Shown piece after piece: positions 25,787-33,909 of a stretch of 64,000 nt of DNA (the first letter of the stretch is position 1; every line of letters begins with the position of its first letter). The stretch comes from Rhizocola hellebori (lineage in GTDB: Bacteria > Actinomycetota > Actinomycetes > Mycobacteriales > Micromonosporaceae). The stretch is from assembly GCF_016862955.1 (NCBI RefSeq), contig NZ_BONY01000007.1:62001-126000 (forward strand), in the 5' to 3' direction. The notes under the pieces are model-generated. The model did not search any database, was not told the origin of the DNA, and was given only the letters and a program-made list of their open reading frames with translations. The position numbers were made by a program, and so were the translations under genes.

Positions 25787-26494
25787 CTAGGCAAGATGAC
25801 TGGCCCGGCGATCCCACGTTCTCTTCTGCTCCATGTCCGACAGGCTCTGGTTGCGGCTGTACCGCTCTTGGTACATCTCGGCGAGGAGGACCGCGGCGCT
25901 GCGGTAGACCGGTGAGCCCGGCCGGGTCTTGGCCGCCTCCGTCAGTATTCCTATAGCAAGTTCTAGGAGCTCGCTGCTGCCAGTCACGCGGAACGTGCGA
26001 ACTGTATGCAATCCAAGATTCAGTACATAGATCGGTGCGCGGAAACTATCGGTAGGTATCGCTTTAACGCTGTGGTTTATCAATTCCGTCGCCCGCTTTA
26101 GATGACGGTTCTCGCCCGTTAGGTCGAACTGATAGCCATAGGCCACACCGAGGTAGCTTGACGCGAGCGCATCCGTCGTCGACCCCTCGGTGGCGAGAGT
26201 CATCGCCTCCTCAAGCAGGGCGATGCCTTTGTTCAGCAATCGCTGGTCACCGTGCTGCTCATAGAGCCTGATCCGCACACCGGCGGCGTCGGTGCATATC
26301 TGTGCCCGGCGAGCAGCGGACGTCCCTCGCTGGAGGAGCTGTGAGAGGATCTCGTCCCACGCAGACTCGACCTGCGGGCTCGACGCATCTGTCGCCAGCA
26401 GCTGCATCGCGTCGCGGATCTCGGCGGCGACGTGCTCGGCCTCCTCTGGCTGCACCTGTCCGCTGGGCACTAGCGGGGCTGCCACGGTTGCCAC
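25787..26494 (-). CDS. TPR-like helical protein
   Basis: A 235-aa protein. From about residue 65 onward it repeats helices with the pattern LYEQHGDQRLLNKGIALLEEA and DLTGENRHLKRATELIN. These match the tetratricopeptide units that precede CHAT protease domains in actinomycete proteins. No CHAT domain follows, so it is either a stand-alone scaffold or the truncated end of a larger protein. It is soluble, with no signal peptide. Upstream lies only relic sequence. Confidence 0.65.
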   Translation of the reverse strand: MATVAAPLVPSGQVQPEEAEHVAAEIRDAMQLLATDASSPQVESAWDEILSQLLQRGTSAARRAQICTDAAGVRIRLYEQHGDQRLLNKGIALLEEAMTLATEGSTTDALASSYLGVAYGYQFDLTGENRHLKRATELINHSVKAIPTDSFRAPIYVLNLGLHTVRTFRVTGSSELLELAIGILTEAAKTRPGSPVYRSAAVLLAEMYQERYSRNQSLSDMEQKRTWDRRASHLA

Positions 26495-26579
26495 CTTTCT
26501 ACTTCAGCGATAGTCCAATGAGGTGCATTCTCGGGTCTAGCTGTCGTTTGGGTGGCCCAGGCAGAAAGTGCGTTCGCAC

Positions 26580-26847
26580 GCGGCTAAGCTCCAGGCGATT
26601 ACACGACCACAGCGCATTGACGCAGTTCTATGCTTGCCGTGCGGCCAAGTCCAGCACGCGCGCCGACGGCCGGGGTCGGCCGCGATCGTCCGACCAGATG
26701 ACGATAGCGCAGGTCCGGCGCGCCAGCGGAAAGGCCTTGGTAGGCGAGATCTGGGCGCGGGCGATCGGCGCGGCCCCGGTACCGATCGGGGAAGCAGGCC
26801 GTGGAGACTCTGAAGCATGGCGCAGGTAAGGCCACGTACGTTGTGGG
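26580..26847 (-). pseudogene. Degraded duplicate of the glycosyltransferase-like gene 3' end
   Basis: On the minus strand the segment reads, across shifting frames, PDRYRGRADRPRPDLAYQG and APDLRYRHLV. These match PDRYRGRAERLRAELAHYG and APDLLYRHLV at the C-terminus of the protein at 30770-32320. Nucleotide similarity is obvious by eye over about 250 bp and extends slightly past the stop codon. The copy has frameshifts and no start, so it is a dead fragment left by duplication or rearrangement. Confidence 0.75.
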
Positions 26848-26970
26848 TTGGGCATCACGGCCCAGGGACTGTCCACCGAAGGTGCCGTTCAATTACTGGC
26901 CAACTCCATTGCCACCGTCTTCGGGCTCGCCGTCCTCATCGCCGTATTCGGCCCCATCTCTCGGGCGACT
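26848..26970 (+). pseudogene. Relic of a MIP-family aquaporin
   Basis: The plus-strand frame reads GITAQGLSTEGAVQLLANS and then IATVFGLAVLIAVFGPIS. This is the conserved region just before the first NPA box (usually GPISGAHFNPA) of actinobacterial aquaporins, which include arsenite-channel members found in ars operons. It then degenerates, with no NPA box. It is only about 40 codons long and lacks the rest of the channel. Confidence 0.65.
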
Positions 26971-27100
26971 GCGACTGCGACCGCATTCCGCGTTGCAGAG
27001 CACGTTCGAAGTATCAGGGTCGTGACAACCTCCAAGACAACATCACCGGCTGCCTTTCGGCTGCGCCGATGTCACAGGGCGCAGCGCCAGTTGCTGCTTG

Positions 27101-27694
27101 TCAACCTTTAACAGCCGCGGAGGCGGGTGCGGACATAGGAGCGGAGGGAGGTGCGGAGGGCGGTGTGGAGGGAGACGTCGAAGGAGGCGTGGACGGAGAT
27201 GTTGAGGGAGGCGTGGACGGAGATGTTGAGGGAGGCGTGGACGGAGAGGGGGAAGGAGGCGTGGACGGAGGGGGAGTGCGGCCCCATGTGCTTCCGAACT
27301 CGTCGGAGATGCTGCCTTGCGCTGGATCGAAGTTGAACACCGTCTGAGCCTGAAACGCGCACAATGTCGCCCGGCTAACCATACAAGTGACCTGGAAATC
27401 CACTGTCAGAGTTCGCTCATCAGAGAGGATGCCTGGTCCGCTGGCGCTGGCTTCCGTCCCGCCGCACGGTTCGAACTTAGGCGACTCCGCCCGCACGCTG
27501 AACTGCTTTTCCACCGTGCCGCGTACGATGGTCATCGTTTGCGGCACACCGTCGCGACTCACAGAAAACCAGCTGCCTGAGATGTCGGGAGCTGCCGTAG
27601 CAGTGGTGGGTACGGTCACCGAGGCCACCGAGGCGACGATGATCACCGTTGCTGCCGTGAGTACGCTGCGCCACACAACGCTGGAACGTGCCAT
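27101..27694 (-). CDS. Secreted protein with a Ser/Thr/Pro-rich repeat tail
   Basis: A 197-aa protein from ATG 27694, with GGAAGGAG six bases upstream. A Sec signal peptide is evident (MARSSVVWRSVLTAATV, cleavage near TATAAP). A small domain of about 100 aa with four Cys (EPCGG, VTCM, TLCAF) follows, probably disulfide-bonded. The tail has tandem STPPSTSP units, encoded by near-identical 24-bp DNA repeats at about 27,170-27,280. Such tails act as flexible, often glycosylated spacers on actinomycete exoproteins. The function of the folded domain is unknown. Confidence 0.75.
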   Translation of the reverse strand: MARSSVVWRSVLTAATVIIVASVASVTVPTTATAAPDISGSWFSVSRDGVPQTMTIVRGTVEKQFSVRAESPKFEPCGGTEASASGPGILSDERTLTVDFQVTCMVSRATLCAFQAQTVFNFDPAQGSISDEFGSTWGRTPPPSTPPSPSPSTPPSTSPSTPPSTSPSTPPSTSPSTPPSAPPSAPMSAPASAAVKG

Positions 27695-28050
27695 GGCATC
27701 TCCTTCCCAGATCAATCCGCACATCCAGATATGTCGCTGTCATCATATGCGCGCCCAGGGCTTGGCAGCCAGCGATCATCTTCGATTAAATGTGGTGTTC
27801 ATTGTCGGGGGGACCGATAGGCGGATGTTCGTGCATCAATGTCAACCTGCCTGTCGTGGATGCCGTTTGTCGTGGGATAGCCGGCAAGGTTGGGCTCCGA
27901 TGCTGCAGCGTCGGTGGCAGACTCTGGCGCTGCGGGCCGGCCGGGTGGCAAGGCCGCAATCCTTCGGTCTCCATGGTGGATAGAGCTCATCGGTGCGGCC
28001 GCCTTCGAACTGGGGGTTCACAGGCGCGTTTCATATCCGCATAATCGGAT
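27695..28050. other. Intergenic region upstream of the broken arsR
   Basis: Genes diverge from here. No supported frame is present. The only structured element I see is the palindrome at its right edge (28032-28053). Confidence 0.4.
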
Positions 28051-28053
28051 ATG
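28032..28053. promoter_or_regulatory. ArsR-type operator candidate A
   Basis: CATATCCG (28032-28039) and CGGATATG (28046-28053) form a perfect 8-bp inverted repeat with a 6-bp spacer, overlapping the first ATG of the arsR pseudogene. The core ATCCG-N6-CGGAT recurs in the promoter at 32,364-32,379. Confidence 0.6.
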
Positions 28054-28447
28054 ATGTCGGACGTTACTCAGCGGAGGATCCTGGTGGTCGAGACTGGCGC
28101 GATCATGCTGCCGGTGGAGGCCGATGCTGTCGCTGCGGTGGCGAAGTGTTTCCGGGCGTTGGGCGATCCGACACGCTTGCGGCTGTTGGCGTTCTTACTG
28201 AATGGTGAGCACACCGTCGCCGAATGCGTCGACCACGTTGGCCTCTCGCAGGGCCGGGTCTCCATGCACCTGGGCTACCTGTCGGAGTGCGGTTACATGC
28301 AAGTGCGCCGAGCCTGGCAGGTTCGCCTTCTATAGGCTCGCCGATGCGAGGATCGCAGACCTAGTCGGCGCCGTCCACGTCCTTGCCGCAGAGAACTGCG
28401 CAGCACCGTGCGCTTGCCACGGCGTCCCATCGCGACATGACGGTTAG
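28051..28447 (+). pseudogene. ArsR/SmtB-family repressor gene disrupted by a frameshift
   Basis: The first frame (28051-28335) encodes a winged helix, FRALGDPTRLRLLAFLLNGE and SQGRVSMHLGYLSECGY, then stops early. In the next frame the expected continuation follows: GRFAFYRLADARIADLVGAV, ending in ENCAAPCACHG. So one inserted or deleted base near 28,305-28,320 splits a gene of about 130 codons. The Cys-rich tail and Cys59 in AECVDHV are typical of metal- or metalloid-sensing members. A sequencing error cannot be excluded. The operator-like palindrome overlaps the start. Confidence 0.7.
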
Positions 28448-28506
28448 CTGCCGGCCGTAACGTCCCAGTTGACAGCACATTTACATGCCTCGGTTGGTTT
28501 GGCATA

Positions 28507-30138
28507 TTGGATCGACGCTTGGATACGCAAACCGGATTGAGGCGAGAGGCCGTGCGTGGTCTGGTTGCTGGGGTGCTGGCGCTGATCTTGCTCGCGGGCT
28601 TGGCGGGTGAGAGACCAGCGATGTCCCCTACCCCGTCAAGGTGGCCTGCCGGAAGCGTGTTGGCAGACATTGATGCGGCCAGCCCCGCCATCGCCGAACG
28701 TCTGCGCCAGTACGAGGTGTTGCTCGACCTGGACAAAGCGGTGCCCGCCGAGCCCATGCCGGCTGACCCTGGCGGTGCGCTTGCCGCAGCGGTCGAGCAG
28801 CTCGCATCAGCGCTTGGATTCGCACAGAGCGTGGAACAGGCGATCCGCGACGCGGGTATCCCATCCGAGTTGGCTGGGCGTATGGCAAGGCTGCTGGACA
28901 AGATGCACGAATGTCATGTCATTACGGCCCGGCGTCATGACGAATTGATTGAGCTGCTGCCGAAACTGTTCAGCCGCACGTCGGCGGTACCCAATATAGA
29001 TTTCTCGGACGTCGTTGCCTGCGCGCCAAAGATGTGGCTGGCGACCCGTGAGCTCGAGCGGGCCATCAAGGCCGAACAGAGCGGATCCGGCCAATGCGGC
29101 CAAACGGGAGCTCGAGCGGTGGATCTATGGCCGGTCCTGCGGTTTGAGCCGGGCTGCGCCAACCAGACCTACCAGCATGATTATCTGCTCATCGTGGATA
29201 TGGGCGGTGATGATGTTTACGCCAACAACGCTGGATCCAATGTCATTGATGTGAACTTTTCCCCGCCGAACGCGGCGAAGCCGGGCTTGGTCGGGACCGG
29301 ACCGGCGAAGGGCTGCCAGCGCGGTCTTGCCGGCCTGTATCGCAAGGATTGTTCGGTGTCCGCAGTGGTTCTGCTCGACACCCAAGGAAACGATTCCTAT
29401 GGGGTGTTGGAGCAGCCCGACTCCGATCGGATCTGCACCGACGATCCGGTAGTCCGGCGCATGCTCACCGGCGGCGCGGCGTTCCTCGGAGTGGGCATCC
29501 TGCGCGATTCCGCCAACAGCGCTGATCGCTACGTGGGCAAGACGGTGTCCTTGGGCGCCGCACATATGTTCGGGGTCGGGATACTTTCCGATGCGGGTGG
29601 CAACGACACCTACATGGCCGTCCGGAACAGCATGGGCTTCTCACTCATAGGTGGGTTGGGTCTGCTCCGCGACGAGGGCGGCGACGATGTCTACGACTAT
29701 TACATGCCAAGACCGCTGAATCCCTCGGCGCCCAACCAGACCGATGGCGCCGGCGGAGTGCGTGACAACGAAGGCGACGGCGTGTGCGACCGGGTGCCGC
29801 GCTACACCCTCGGCGGAGGCAATATGGCGACCGCTTCTGGCCTTTTAGTCGACGATGCGGGCGACGACACCTATCGCGCAGCGTTCTCCGACGTCTACAC
29901 CACCAACCCCGCCATCGGTGGCATGTCGCTTTCAGCCGGCAGCTTGGGGTTCGGAGGTAACGGCGCCGTCGGGACCTTCCTGGATCGAGGTGGCAACGAT
30001 CGATATCAGGTGGACAATCCGTTCCCCGGACTGGCCGTGCGTGCGGATGCCAAGGTGGTCAAGCCAGGCAGTCCGTCTACCGATTCCCCGGGAGCCAGGC
30101 TTTTCGAGGGCGGCAGCGGCGTGTTCATCGACCGTTGA
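28507..30138 (+). CDS. Exported protein with GGNDxY repeats
   Basis: About 543 aa from TTG 28507; GTG at 28552 is an equally possible start. A hydrophobic N-terminal segment (LVAGVLALILLAGLAG) indicates export or membrane anchoring. Residues about 60-150 are helical. From about 230 on, short motifs recur: GGDDVY, GNDSY, GGNDTY, GGDDVYDY, GDDTYR and GGNDRY, each beginning a strand pair, like loosely spaced calcium-binding repeats. Cys residues are frequent. The function is unknown; a structural or calcium-binding extracellular role is inferred. Its end converges on the merB-like gene with six bases between. Confidence 0.75.
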   Translation: MDRRLDTQTGLRREAVRGLVAGVLALILLAGLAGERPAMSPTPSRWPAGSVLADIDAASPAIAERLRQYEVLLDLDKAVPAEPMPADPGGALAAAVEQLASALGFAQSVEQAIRDAGIPSELAGRMARLLDKMHECHVITARRHDELIELLPKLFSRTSAVPNIDFSDVVACAPKMWLATRELERAIKAEQSGSGQCGQTGARAVDLWPVLRFEPGCANQTYQHDYLLIVDMGGDDVYANNAGSNVIDVNFSPPNAAKPGLVGTGPAKGCQRGLAGLYRKDCSVSAVVLLDTQGNDSYGVLEQPDSDRICTDDPVVRRMLTGGAAFLGVGILRDSANSADRYVGKTVSLGAAHMFGVGILSDAGGNDTYMAVRNSMGFSLIGGLGLLRDEGGDDVYDYYMPRPLNPSAPNQTDGAGGVRDNEGDGVCDRVPRYTLGGGNMATASGLLVDDAGDDTYRAAFSDVYTTNPAIGGMSLSAGSLGFGGNGAVGTFLDRGGNDRYQVDNPFPGLAVRADAKVVKPGSPSTDSPGARLFEGGSGVFIDR

Positions 30139-30144
30139 GTCGCG

Positions 30145-30750
30145 TTATCCGGAAAGCCTTTCCTTCCAGCGGGCCGTAGCGACCTCGGCGGCCGGGTGCA
30201 GTGGCGCACACTCGCCGGCGACTCCGTGCGTTGTCGCCCAATCCTGGGCCGCCGCTTCTGTCTCGAAGAAGTTGATCGTGGGGCACCATTGATCGACTAC
30301 AGGGGTACCTGCGCAGTAGCTGGCCAGGAAGACCACGCTGGACAGGTCGCCGCCCGCCGGTCGGCCGTCCTCGAACATGATCGCGATCGGCTGCCCGCTG
30401 TGGGGGCTGGTCGAATGGATGGCGCCGGTGGCATCGAGCGCACCGAGGATCCCCAAGGCGTCAATAGCGCACCAGGTGAACCATTGCGTGTCGCCGATCG
30501 AGATCCGGTGCCCGGTCTCGTCCAGAGACAGACCCATGGCACCGGTGACTGCGCCCGAGCTGTCGAGCCGGATCCGGCCAGCCGTAACAAGGTTCGCAAG
30601 CTCTTCGTCTAATGTGGATATATGGGCGTTTGATCGTGCTTGTATGGCGTCGGTGGGCACGGCTCGGCTGGTCTCCAGCAGCAGGAGGAAGGCCACGCGA
30701 AGAATCTCGTTTTGCGTGGTGGTCAACTCCGGCAGGGATAGCGCTCGCAT
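30145..30750 (-). CDS. MerB-family organometal lyase-like protein
   Basis: A 201-aa protein from ATG 30750 with GGAGGT seven bases upstream. It keeps the catalytic residues of alkylmercury lyase: Cys94 and Asp97 in TWCAIDALGI (MerB C96 and D99) and Cys156 in DQWCPTINFF (MerB C159). A helical N-terminal domain precedes these. MerB cleaves carbon-mercury bonds by protonolysis, and relatives act on other organometals. There is no merA, merT or merP nearby. Instead it follows the VOC-glycosyltransferase gene by 20 bp and faces a radical SAM gene, so a role in a biosynthetic or detoxification pathway linked to that set is likely. The true substrate is unknown. Confidence 0.8.
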   Translation of the reverse strand: MRALSLPELTTTQNEILRVAFLLLLETSRAVPTDAIQARSNAHISTLDEELANLVTAGRIRLDSSGAVTGAMGLSLDETGHRISIGDTQWFTWCAIDALGILGALDATGAIHSTSPHSGQPIAIMFEDGRPAGGDLSSVVFLASYCAGTPVVDQWCPTINFFETEAAAQDWATTHGVAGECAPLHPAAEVATARWKERLSG

Positions 30751-30769
30751 TCGGGCAACCTCCAGGCGC

Positions 30770-32320
30770 TCACGTGACGGCCATGTCCAGTATGCGTGCC
30801 GCGGCGGCCGGCGGGAGGCCGCGGTCGTCGACCAGATGGCGATACAGCAGATCCGGTGCGCTGTCGGCGGACAGGCCGTAGTGGGCCAACTCTGCCCGCA
30901 GACGCTCGGCGCGACCTCGGTACCGGTCGGGGAGTAGACCGTCGAGTCGTTGAAGCATCGCGTATTCGGCGGCCACGTACATCGCACGAAGCTCCGGCTG
31001 GTGGAAGAAACGGCGGTAGTAGCTGACTCCGCCGACATGGACCAGTTCGGCTGACATGTCCTGCTGCCAGACCCGCGGACCTCCCGCCGACTCCAGGAGG
31101 CTTCGCTGAGTTCGGTGGGCAAGATTCCTTACGCGATTGGTGCTGTAGCCGTTGGCGTAGGCCGCGAGCTGGTAGGCCACCAGCGTGTCGAAGAACTGGC
31201 TTTCGCCCGGGGGTATGGGGCGTCCGTGATCATCTGGGGGCAGGACTCGCAGCAGCATTTGGCGCTGCCGGCTGGTGGGTATGCGGCACCAGGTTCGCGG
31301 ATGCAGAAGGGCCAGATTCGACCCGATCCAGTCATAGTTGGCCGGGGTCATATAGGTCCCGCGTGCTTGCAGAGCTCGTGCCACTTGCAGGTTGATGAAG
31401 GCGAAGTGGGTACAGGCTATGGGTTTGCCATCATCTGTGTCGTAGGTCCAGATGGCGTTGACCGCGACCTCAGGATTGATCTGAGTCATCTGTTCAAAGA
31501 GTTCCGGTGCCAGCACGAAGCAGTCGATGTCGAGATAGCCGAAGTTCGAGTTGTTGGCAGCGAACAGAAACTCCCACGTCGTGTTGTCGTCCACGCCGAG
31601 CCGGATGTTGTGCAGCGGGCGTTTGACGTGTTCAGCCAGCCAGCGCACCTCCTCCTCGGACAGCTTCGAGCCAATGAGGACCAGATTGACCTCGGGTGGG
31701 ACGAGCCGTGCAGCTTGGGCGACCCAATGCAGGAGGCCTTCGGTGAAAAACATATAGAAGGGGTCCGGCCGGTCGAGGCCAGCGCAGAATGTCTTGATCT
31801 CGCGCAGGTGAACCTGCTCCTCGCGGTCGCGCCGCCACTGGGCCACCTCGTGGCGCATCCGGTTGGGGACAGCCGACCGGATGAGCCGCCGCATCGACGC
31901 GCGTGTGCTGACCGGCCGCTCGGCGAACGCGATCACGTTTCCCCAGTCGTCGCGTACCTCAAGCGTGCGGTCGGACAGGAAGGTGATGCCGATGCCAACC
32001 TGGATTTGGGTGCCGCGGGCTCGCAGGTCCTTGGCTATCGGGTCCAGGTTGTCGACCTCGATGAAGGCGTCCCATGCTTGCCCCGCGTGACGCCGCCTTG
32101 ACATCTCGCCGGGTGCCAGGTCGAGCCCGGGCTGCACCGCTTGAAGCAGGATTGCGCAGTCACCGCGGCGCACCATCGCCGCTATAGGTGGATCACCGAC
32201 GATGTCGGCCCGGTCGAAGCCGAAGCGCTGGCCGTAGAACCGCGCCGCCTCGCTGACGTCGTTGACGAGCAGGCAGGGGACACTTCGCGTCCCGTCGGAA
32301 ATGAGGTCCCTGAAGACCAT
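30770..32320 (-). CDS. VOC domain fused to a glycosyltransferase-like domain
   Basis: A 516-aa protein. ATG at 32320 has GGAGGT six bases upstream. Residues about 10-140 form a glyoxalase/bleomycin-resistance (VOC) module (SVPCLLVNDVSEAARFYG, AFIEVDNLDPIAKDLRARG, VRDDWGNVIAF). Residues about 190-420 look like a GT-A type transferase: FYMFFTEGLLHW, VNLVLIGS and the DxD-like FGYLDIDCFVL. The C-terminal 90 aa are helical and also exist as a relic at 26.6 kb. The fusion is unusual. It heads a two-gene operon with the MerB homologue and is divergent from the radical SAM gene across an operator-like repeat. Sugar and acceptor are unknown. Confidence 0.7.
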   Translation of the reverse strand: MVFRDLISDGTRSVPCLLVNDVSEAARFYGQRFGFDRADIVGDPPIAAMVRRGDCAILLQAVQPGLDLAPGEMSRRRHAGQAWDAFIEVDNLDPIAKDLRARGTQIQVGIGITFLSDRTLEVRDDWGNVIAFAERPVSTRASMRRLIRSAVPNRMRHEVAQWRRDREEQVHLREIKTFCAGLDRPDPFYMFFTEGLLHWVAQAARLVPPEVNLVLIGSKLSEEEVRWLAEHVKRPLHNIRLGVDDNTTWEFLFAANNSNFGYLDIDCFVLAPELFEQMTQINPEVAVNAIWTYDTDDGKPIACTHFAFINLQVARALQARGTYMTPANYDWIGSNLALLHPRTWCRIPTSRQRQMLLRVLPPDDHGRPIPPGESQFFDTLVAYQLAAYANGYSTNRVRNLAHRTQRSLLESAGGPRVWQQDMSAELVHVGGVSYYRRFFHQPELRAMYVAAEYAMLQRLDGLLPDRYRGRAERLRAELAHYGLSADSAPDLLYRHLVDDRGLPPAAAARILDMAVT

Positions 32321-32360
32321 CGCTGCACCTCCGTGGGAACCCGTATCATCTTCGATGTGA

Positions 32361-32380
32361 CGTATCCGATTGTGCGGATG
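32361..32380. promoter_or_regulatory. ArsR-type operator candidate B in the divergent promoter
   Basis: CGTATCCGATTGTGCGGATG contains the inverted repeat ATCCG-N6-CGGAT, the same core and spacing as site A at 28,032. It sits midway in the 137-bp space between the VOC-glycosyltransferase operon and the radical SAM gene, so one repressor could control both. Confidence 0.6.
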
Positions 32381-32457
32381 CATGGAAGGTACCCTGCCCA
32401 GACGCGCCTGGAGAAGACCCACGTGAGGCGCGGCTTGCGGGGTGGGAGGGAGCGCCG

Positions 32458-33909
32458 GTGACCACGGTACCGCTACAAAACGGGCCTCGCGCTTCCTCGC
32501 CGCGGGTGCTGCTGCTGTCGACCTACGAATTGGGACATCAACCGTTCGGCCTTGCCTCACCAGCCGCATGGCTGCGCGCGGAAGGTGCTGATGTCACGTG
32601 CGTCGATGTTGACGTCGTGACACTGGAGGACGACACCATTCGTGCGGCCGATCTGGTCGGGGTTTATCTGCCGATGCACACGGCGACCCGCCTCGCAGTG
32701 CCGTTGATCCAGCGGGTTCTCTCGATCAATCCGCAGGCGCACGTCTGCGCCTACGGGCTGTATGCGCCGGTCAACGAGGAGATGCTGCGCCAAATCGGGG
32801 TCAAGACTGTTCTCGGCGGGGAATTCGAGGAGCCGTTGACCGCCCTGGTGGCTGGGCTGTCCGCGGCCCAGGCTCCGGTGCGCCAGCTGCTGCCGGTGAT
32901 CTCATTGGGCCGCCAGGAGTTCCGGGTCCCGGATCGGGCAGGCCTTCCGGCATTGGGATCCTATGCCTCGCTGCAATGGCCTGACGGATCTTCACGCGTG
33001 GTGGGCTACACAGAAGCGACACGTGGCTGCAAGCATATGTGCCGGCACTGCCCGATTGTGCCCGTATACAACGGACAGTTCCGCGTTGTCCAGCGCGACG
33101 TGGTGGACCAGGAGGTCGCCAACCTTGTCGAGGAGGGCGCGCAGCACATCACCTTCGGCGATCCAGATTTCTTCAACGGCCCCCGCCATGCGATCGATGT
33201 CGTGCAGAAGCTGCACGACCGCTTTCCCGGCCTCACCTACGATGTGACGATCAAGGTCGAGCATCTGCTCGCCCAGGCGTCGCTGCTGCCGCGGCTGCGC
33301 GACACAGGCTGCGTGCTTGTCACCACGGCGGTGGAGAGCTTCGACGAAAAGGTGCTCGACTACTTCGAGAAACGGCATACCAGCGAGGACTTCGTGACCG
33401 CCCAGCGCTTGCTCGCCGAGGCCGGCGTCGCGCTCAACCCGACGTTCGTGGCATTCACGCCATGGACGACGCGTGAGTCGTACACCCAATTCCTCATGTC
33501 CATTCACGAATTTGGACTGGTGGACTCCGTGGCGCCGGTGCAGTATGCGATCCGCCTGCTGCTGCCCGCTGGGTCGCGATTGCTTGAGTTGCCCGAGATG
33601 CGAATGCACGTCGGCGAATACGACCCGCAGGGCCTGTGCCATCGGTGGTCGCACCCGGATCCGGCGATGGACACGCTGCAGGATGAGCTTTTCTCGCTGG
33701 TGGAGGTGGCGGTCGAGGCGGCTCACCCGCGCGGTCAGGTGTTCGACGCCGTGCGGGCGCACACCGCCAAGGCGTTGGGCGGGGAGCTCGCCGACCGGCT
33801 CAACGCGTTACCGGCCTCGCCGCGCGGCCTGCCCACGGTGCCCTACTTGAGCGAGCCGTGGTTCTGCTGCGCGGAACCTACCAGGGGTCAGCTGGAGCCG
33901 ATGCTTTGA
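32458..33909 (+). CDS. B12-domain radical SAM protein with a CCAEP tail
   Basis: A 483-aa protein from GTG 32458. Residues about 15-130 resemble a cobalamin-binding Rossmann domain (RVLLLSTYELGHQPFGLASP), without an obvious DxHxxG. The radical SAM cluster motif is CKHMCRHC (CxxxCxxC), followed by the TIM-barrel part with ITFGDPDFFN and VTTAVESF. The end carries WFCCAEPTRG: Cys-Cys-Ala-Glu-Pro is the signature of the group known as CUAEP/CCAEP-tail radical SAM proteins, some of which contain selenocysteine at the second position. Their reaction is not known to me. It overlaps the ankyrin gene tail-to-tail by 22 bp. Confidence 0.8.
   Translation: MTTVPLQNGPRASSPRVLLLSTYELGHQPFGLASPAAWLRAEGADVTCVDVDVVTLEDDTIRAADLVGVYLPMHTATRLAVPLIQRVLSINPQAHVCAYGLYAPVNEEMLRQIGVKTVLGGEFEEPLTALVAGLSAAQAPVRQLLPVISLGRQEFRVPDRAGLPALGSYASLQWPDGSSRVVGYTEATRGCKHMCRHCPIVPVYNGQFRVVQRDVVDQEVANLVEEGAQHITFGDPDFFNGPRHAIDVVQKLHDRFPGLTYDVTIKVEHLLAQASLLPRLRDTGCVLVTTAVESFDEKVLDYFEKRHTSEDFVTAQRLLAEAGVALNPTFVAFTPWTTRESYTQFLMSIHEFGLVDSVAPVQYAIRLLLPAGSRLLELPEMRMHVGEYDPQGLCHRWSHPDPAMDTLQDELFSLVEVAVEAAHPRGQVFDAVRAHTAKALGGELADRLNALPASPRGLPTVPYLSEPWFCCAEPTRGQLEPML

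Larger units (their letters stand above)
26495..27100. other. Relic-filled intergenic stretch
   Basis: No intact gene is seen. The stretch holds a degraded copy of the 3' end of the 30,770-32,320 gene next to the start of a decayed aquaporin. The two relics abut near 26,848, which looks like a recombination junction. Confidence 0.55.

Noticed and set aside
26817-27347. Plus-strand Gly/Glu/Val-rich repeat protein
   Set aside because: It is the antisense of the STPPSTSP tail of the secreted protein at 27101-27694, which has a proper signal peptide and ribosome site.
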